In this document: positions 5,086-5,860 of the stretch, piece by piece | How positions within the stretch are numbered: position 1 is the first letter of the stretch | Layout: every line of letters starts with the position of its first letter | Source of the DNA: Bacteroidales bacterium | Lineage (GTDB): Bacteria; Bacteroidota; Bacteroidia; Bacteroidales; JALTDM01 | Assembly: GCA_026996635.1 (NCBI GenBank) | Contig: JALWKH010000132.1 | Span: forward strand, 1 to 5,860 | Length of the DNA stretch: 5,860 nucleotides | Direction of reading: 5' to 3' | Program-made: the position numbers and the translations under genes | The notes under the pieces: model-generated | The model's database searches: none | What the model saw: the letters and a program-made list of their open reading frames with translations, nothing else | What the model was told of the DNA's origin: nothing

Positions 5086-5860
5086 ATGAGACGAAATATA
5101 AGCGGGACATACAAACAATTTGACTTTTTGCTGTTTTTTATGTATTTGGTTTTGGTTGTTTTCGGACTAATCAACATATATTCAGCCACTTACAACCCTT
5201 CACATCCTTCATTGTTCGATTTTTCCATGCGTTACGGAAAACAATTTGTTTGGATATTGGCTGCACTTTTTCTAATGCTCATAACATTGCTGATAGACAG
5301 TAAGTTCTTCTCTTTTATAGCATACCCGTCATATATTTTTGCATTACTGCTGCTGATTATAGTTTTTTTCACCGCCCACGAAGTAAACGGTGCCAGATCT
5401 TGGATACAAGTCGGCGGATTCAGATTCCAGCCCGCAGAATTTACAAAAGTTGCCGTTGCACTCACCCTTGCAAAAGTTATGAGCCGACAAACATTCGATT
5501 TAAAAAAACTCAAAGATATTCTTTTGATTGGAGTGATTATCCTCATACCAATGCTTTTGATATTGCTTCAAAATGATACGGGTTCGGCTCTGGTTTACAC
5601 TTCATTTGTAATATTGCTTTACCGTAAAGGGCTGAATACGCTTGTTGTTGTATTGTTATTTGCTTTTGTGGTTTTGTTTTTTTTAGTTCTTATTTTGCCG
5701 AAACTACCTGTTTTTATTTCTCTGGTTGTCATCTTTTTTTTGATAAATTATTTTCTGTCAAAGAACAAGAATGAGGTACTGTTTTGGTCACTTGCCTACA
5801 TTCTTATTTTGGCAGGATCTTTAATTGCCAATTACTATTTAAACCTTCACAAAGAGAATT
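5086..5860 (+). CDS. rodA: RodA, SEDS-family peptidoglycan glycosyltransferase, 3'-truncated by the window
   Basis: These are the first 258 residues of a polytopic inner-membrane SEDS protein. RodA polymerises lipid II into glycan strands for cell elongation together with PBP2, whose gene (mrdA) lies upstream. Supporting signatures are the GLINIYSAT end of the first membrane helix (27-35), the NGARSWIQVGGFRFQPAEFTK motif (101-121) typical of RodA/FtsW, and LQNDTGSALVY (161-171). Roughly eight or nine hydrophobic helices are visible, including about 12-34, 53-71, 77-96, 145-162, 182-204, 208-225 and 231-250. The frame is open to the last base, and the catalytic periplasmic loop aspartate should lie just beyond the window. 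The ATG at 5086 is preferred because it gives a short charged N-terminus (MRRNISGTYKQFD) right before helix 1, as in relatives; there is no strong Shine-Dalgarno site. The 123-nt gap from the GH16 stop contains a hairpin and possible promoter elements. RodA is favoured over FtsW by its pairing with PBP2. Confidence 0.93.
   Translation, partial: MRRNISGTYKQFDFLLFFMYLVLVVFGLINIYSATYNPSHPSLFDFSMRYGKQFVWILAALFLMLITLLIDSKFFSFIAYPSYIFALLLLIIVFFTAHEVNGARSWIQVGGFRFQPAEFTKVAVALTLAKVMSRQTFDLKKLKDILLIGVIILIPMLLILLQNDTGSALVYTSFVILLYRKGLNTLVVVLLFAFVVLFFLVLILPKLPVFISLVVIFFLINYFLSKNKNEVLFWSLAYILILAGSLIANYYLNLHKEN

Noticed and set aside
5001..5546. Minus-strand reading frames opposite the start of rodA (5001-5189, 5232-5546)
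   Set aside because: The plus-strand RodA frame carries SEDS motifs across the same bases. The minus-strand frames have no recognisable features.

Overview
The window looks like a chromosomal fragment of a member of the Bacteroidota, probably Bacteroidales-like, although the order is an inference. The grounds are: an AT-rich sequence; genes without strong Shine-Dalgarno sites; three proteins ending in a type IX secretion (T9SS) type A sorting domain with the YPNP start; a Bacteroidota-style PBP2; and the mrdA/rodA cell-elongation pair. All six genes lie on the + strand.

Layout. (1) Positions 1-984 hold the 3' part of mrdA (penicillin-binding protein 2, transpeptidase domain). (2) A 153-nt AT-rich spacer follows. 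(3) Positions 1138-3708 hold a tandem triplication: three secreted paralogues of 251, 252 and 253 aa, each followed by a spacer of about 96-101 nt. The start-to-start distances are 857, 856 and 858 nt. Each spacer has a 7-nt tandem repeat (TTAGTTG type) that begins inside the stop codon, then an 8-nt tandem repeat (TTAGCAAA type) leading to the next start codon. (4) Positions 3709-4962 encode a secreted glycoside hydrolase family 16 enzyme with a C-terminal beta-rich module. (5) A perfect 10-bp hairpin at 4972-4999 is a likely terminator. (6) Positions 5086-5860 hold the 5' part of rodA, which runs off the window.

How the genes relate. PBP2 (transpeptidase) and RodA (SEDS glycosyltransferase) form the core peptidoglycan synthase of cell elongation, and their genes normally sit side by side in Bacteroidota. 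Here about 4.1 kb separates them: three probable T9SS cargo proteins of unknown function and a probable beta-glucan or galactan hydrolase. None of the four has an obvious role in peptidoglycan synthesis, so the block reads as a secreted-protein cassette lodged in a housekeeping operon.

The most notable signal is the paralogue array. The signal-peptide and sorting-domain ends are nearly fixed, while the centres vary. Different pairs of copies are most alike in different segments, a pattern expected from gene conversion. The function of the three paralogues is not recognised. No RNA gene, transposase or CRISPR array was seen.
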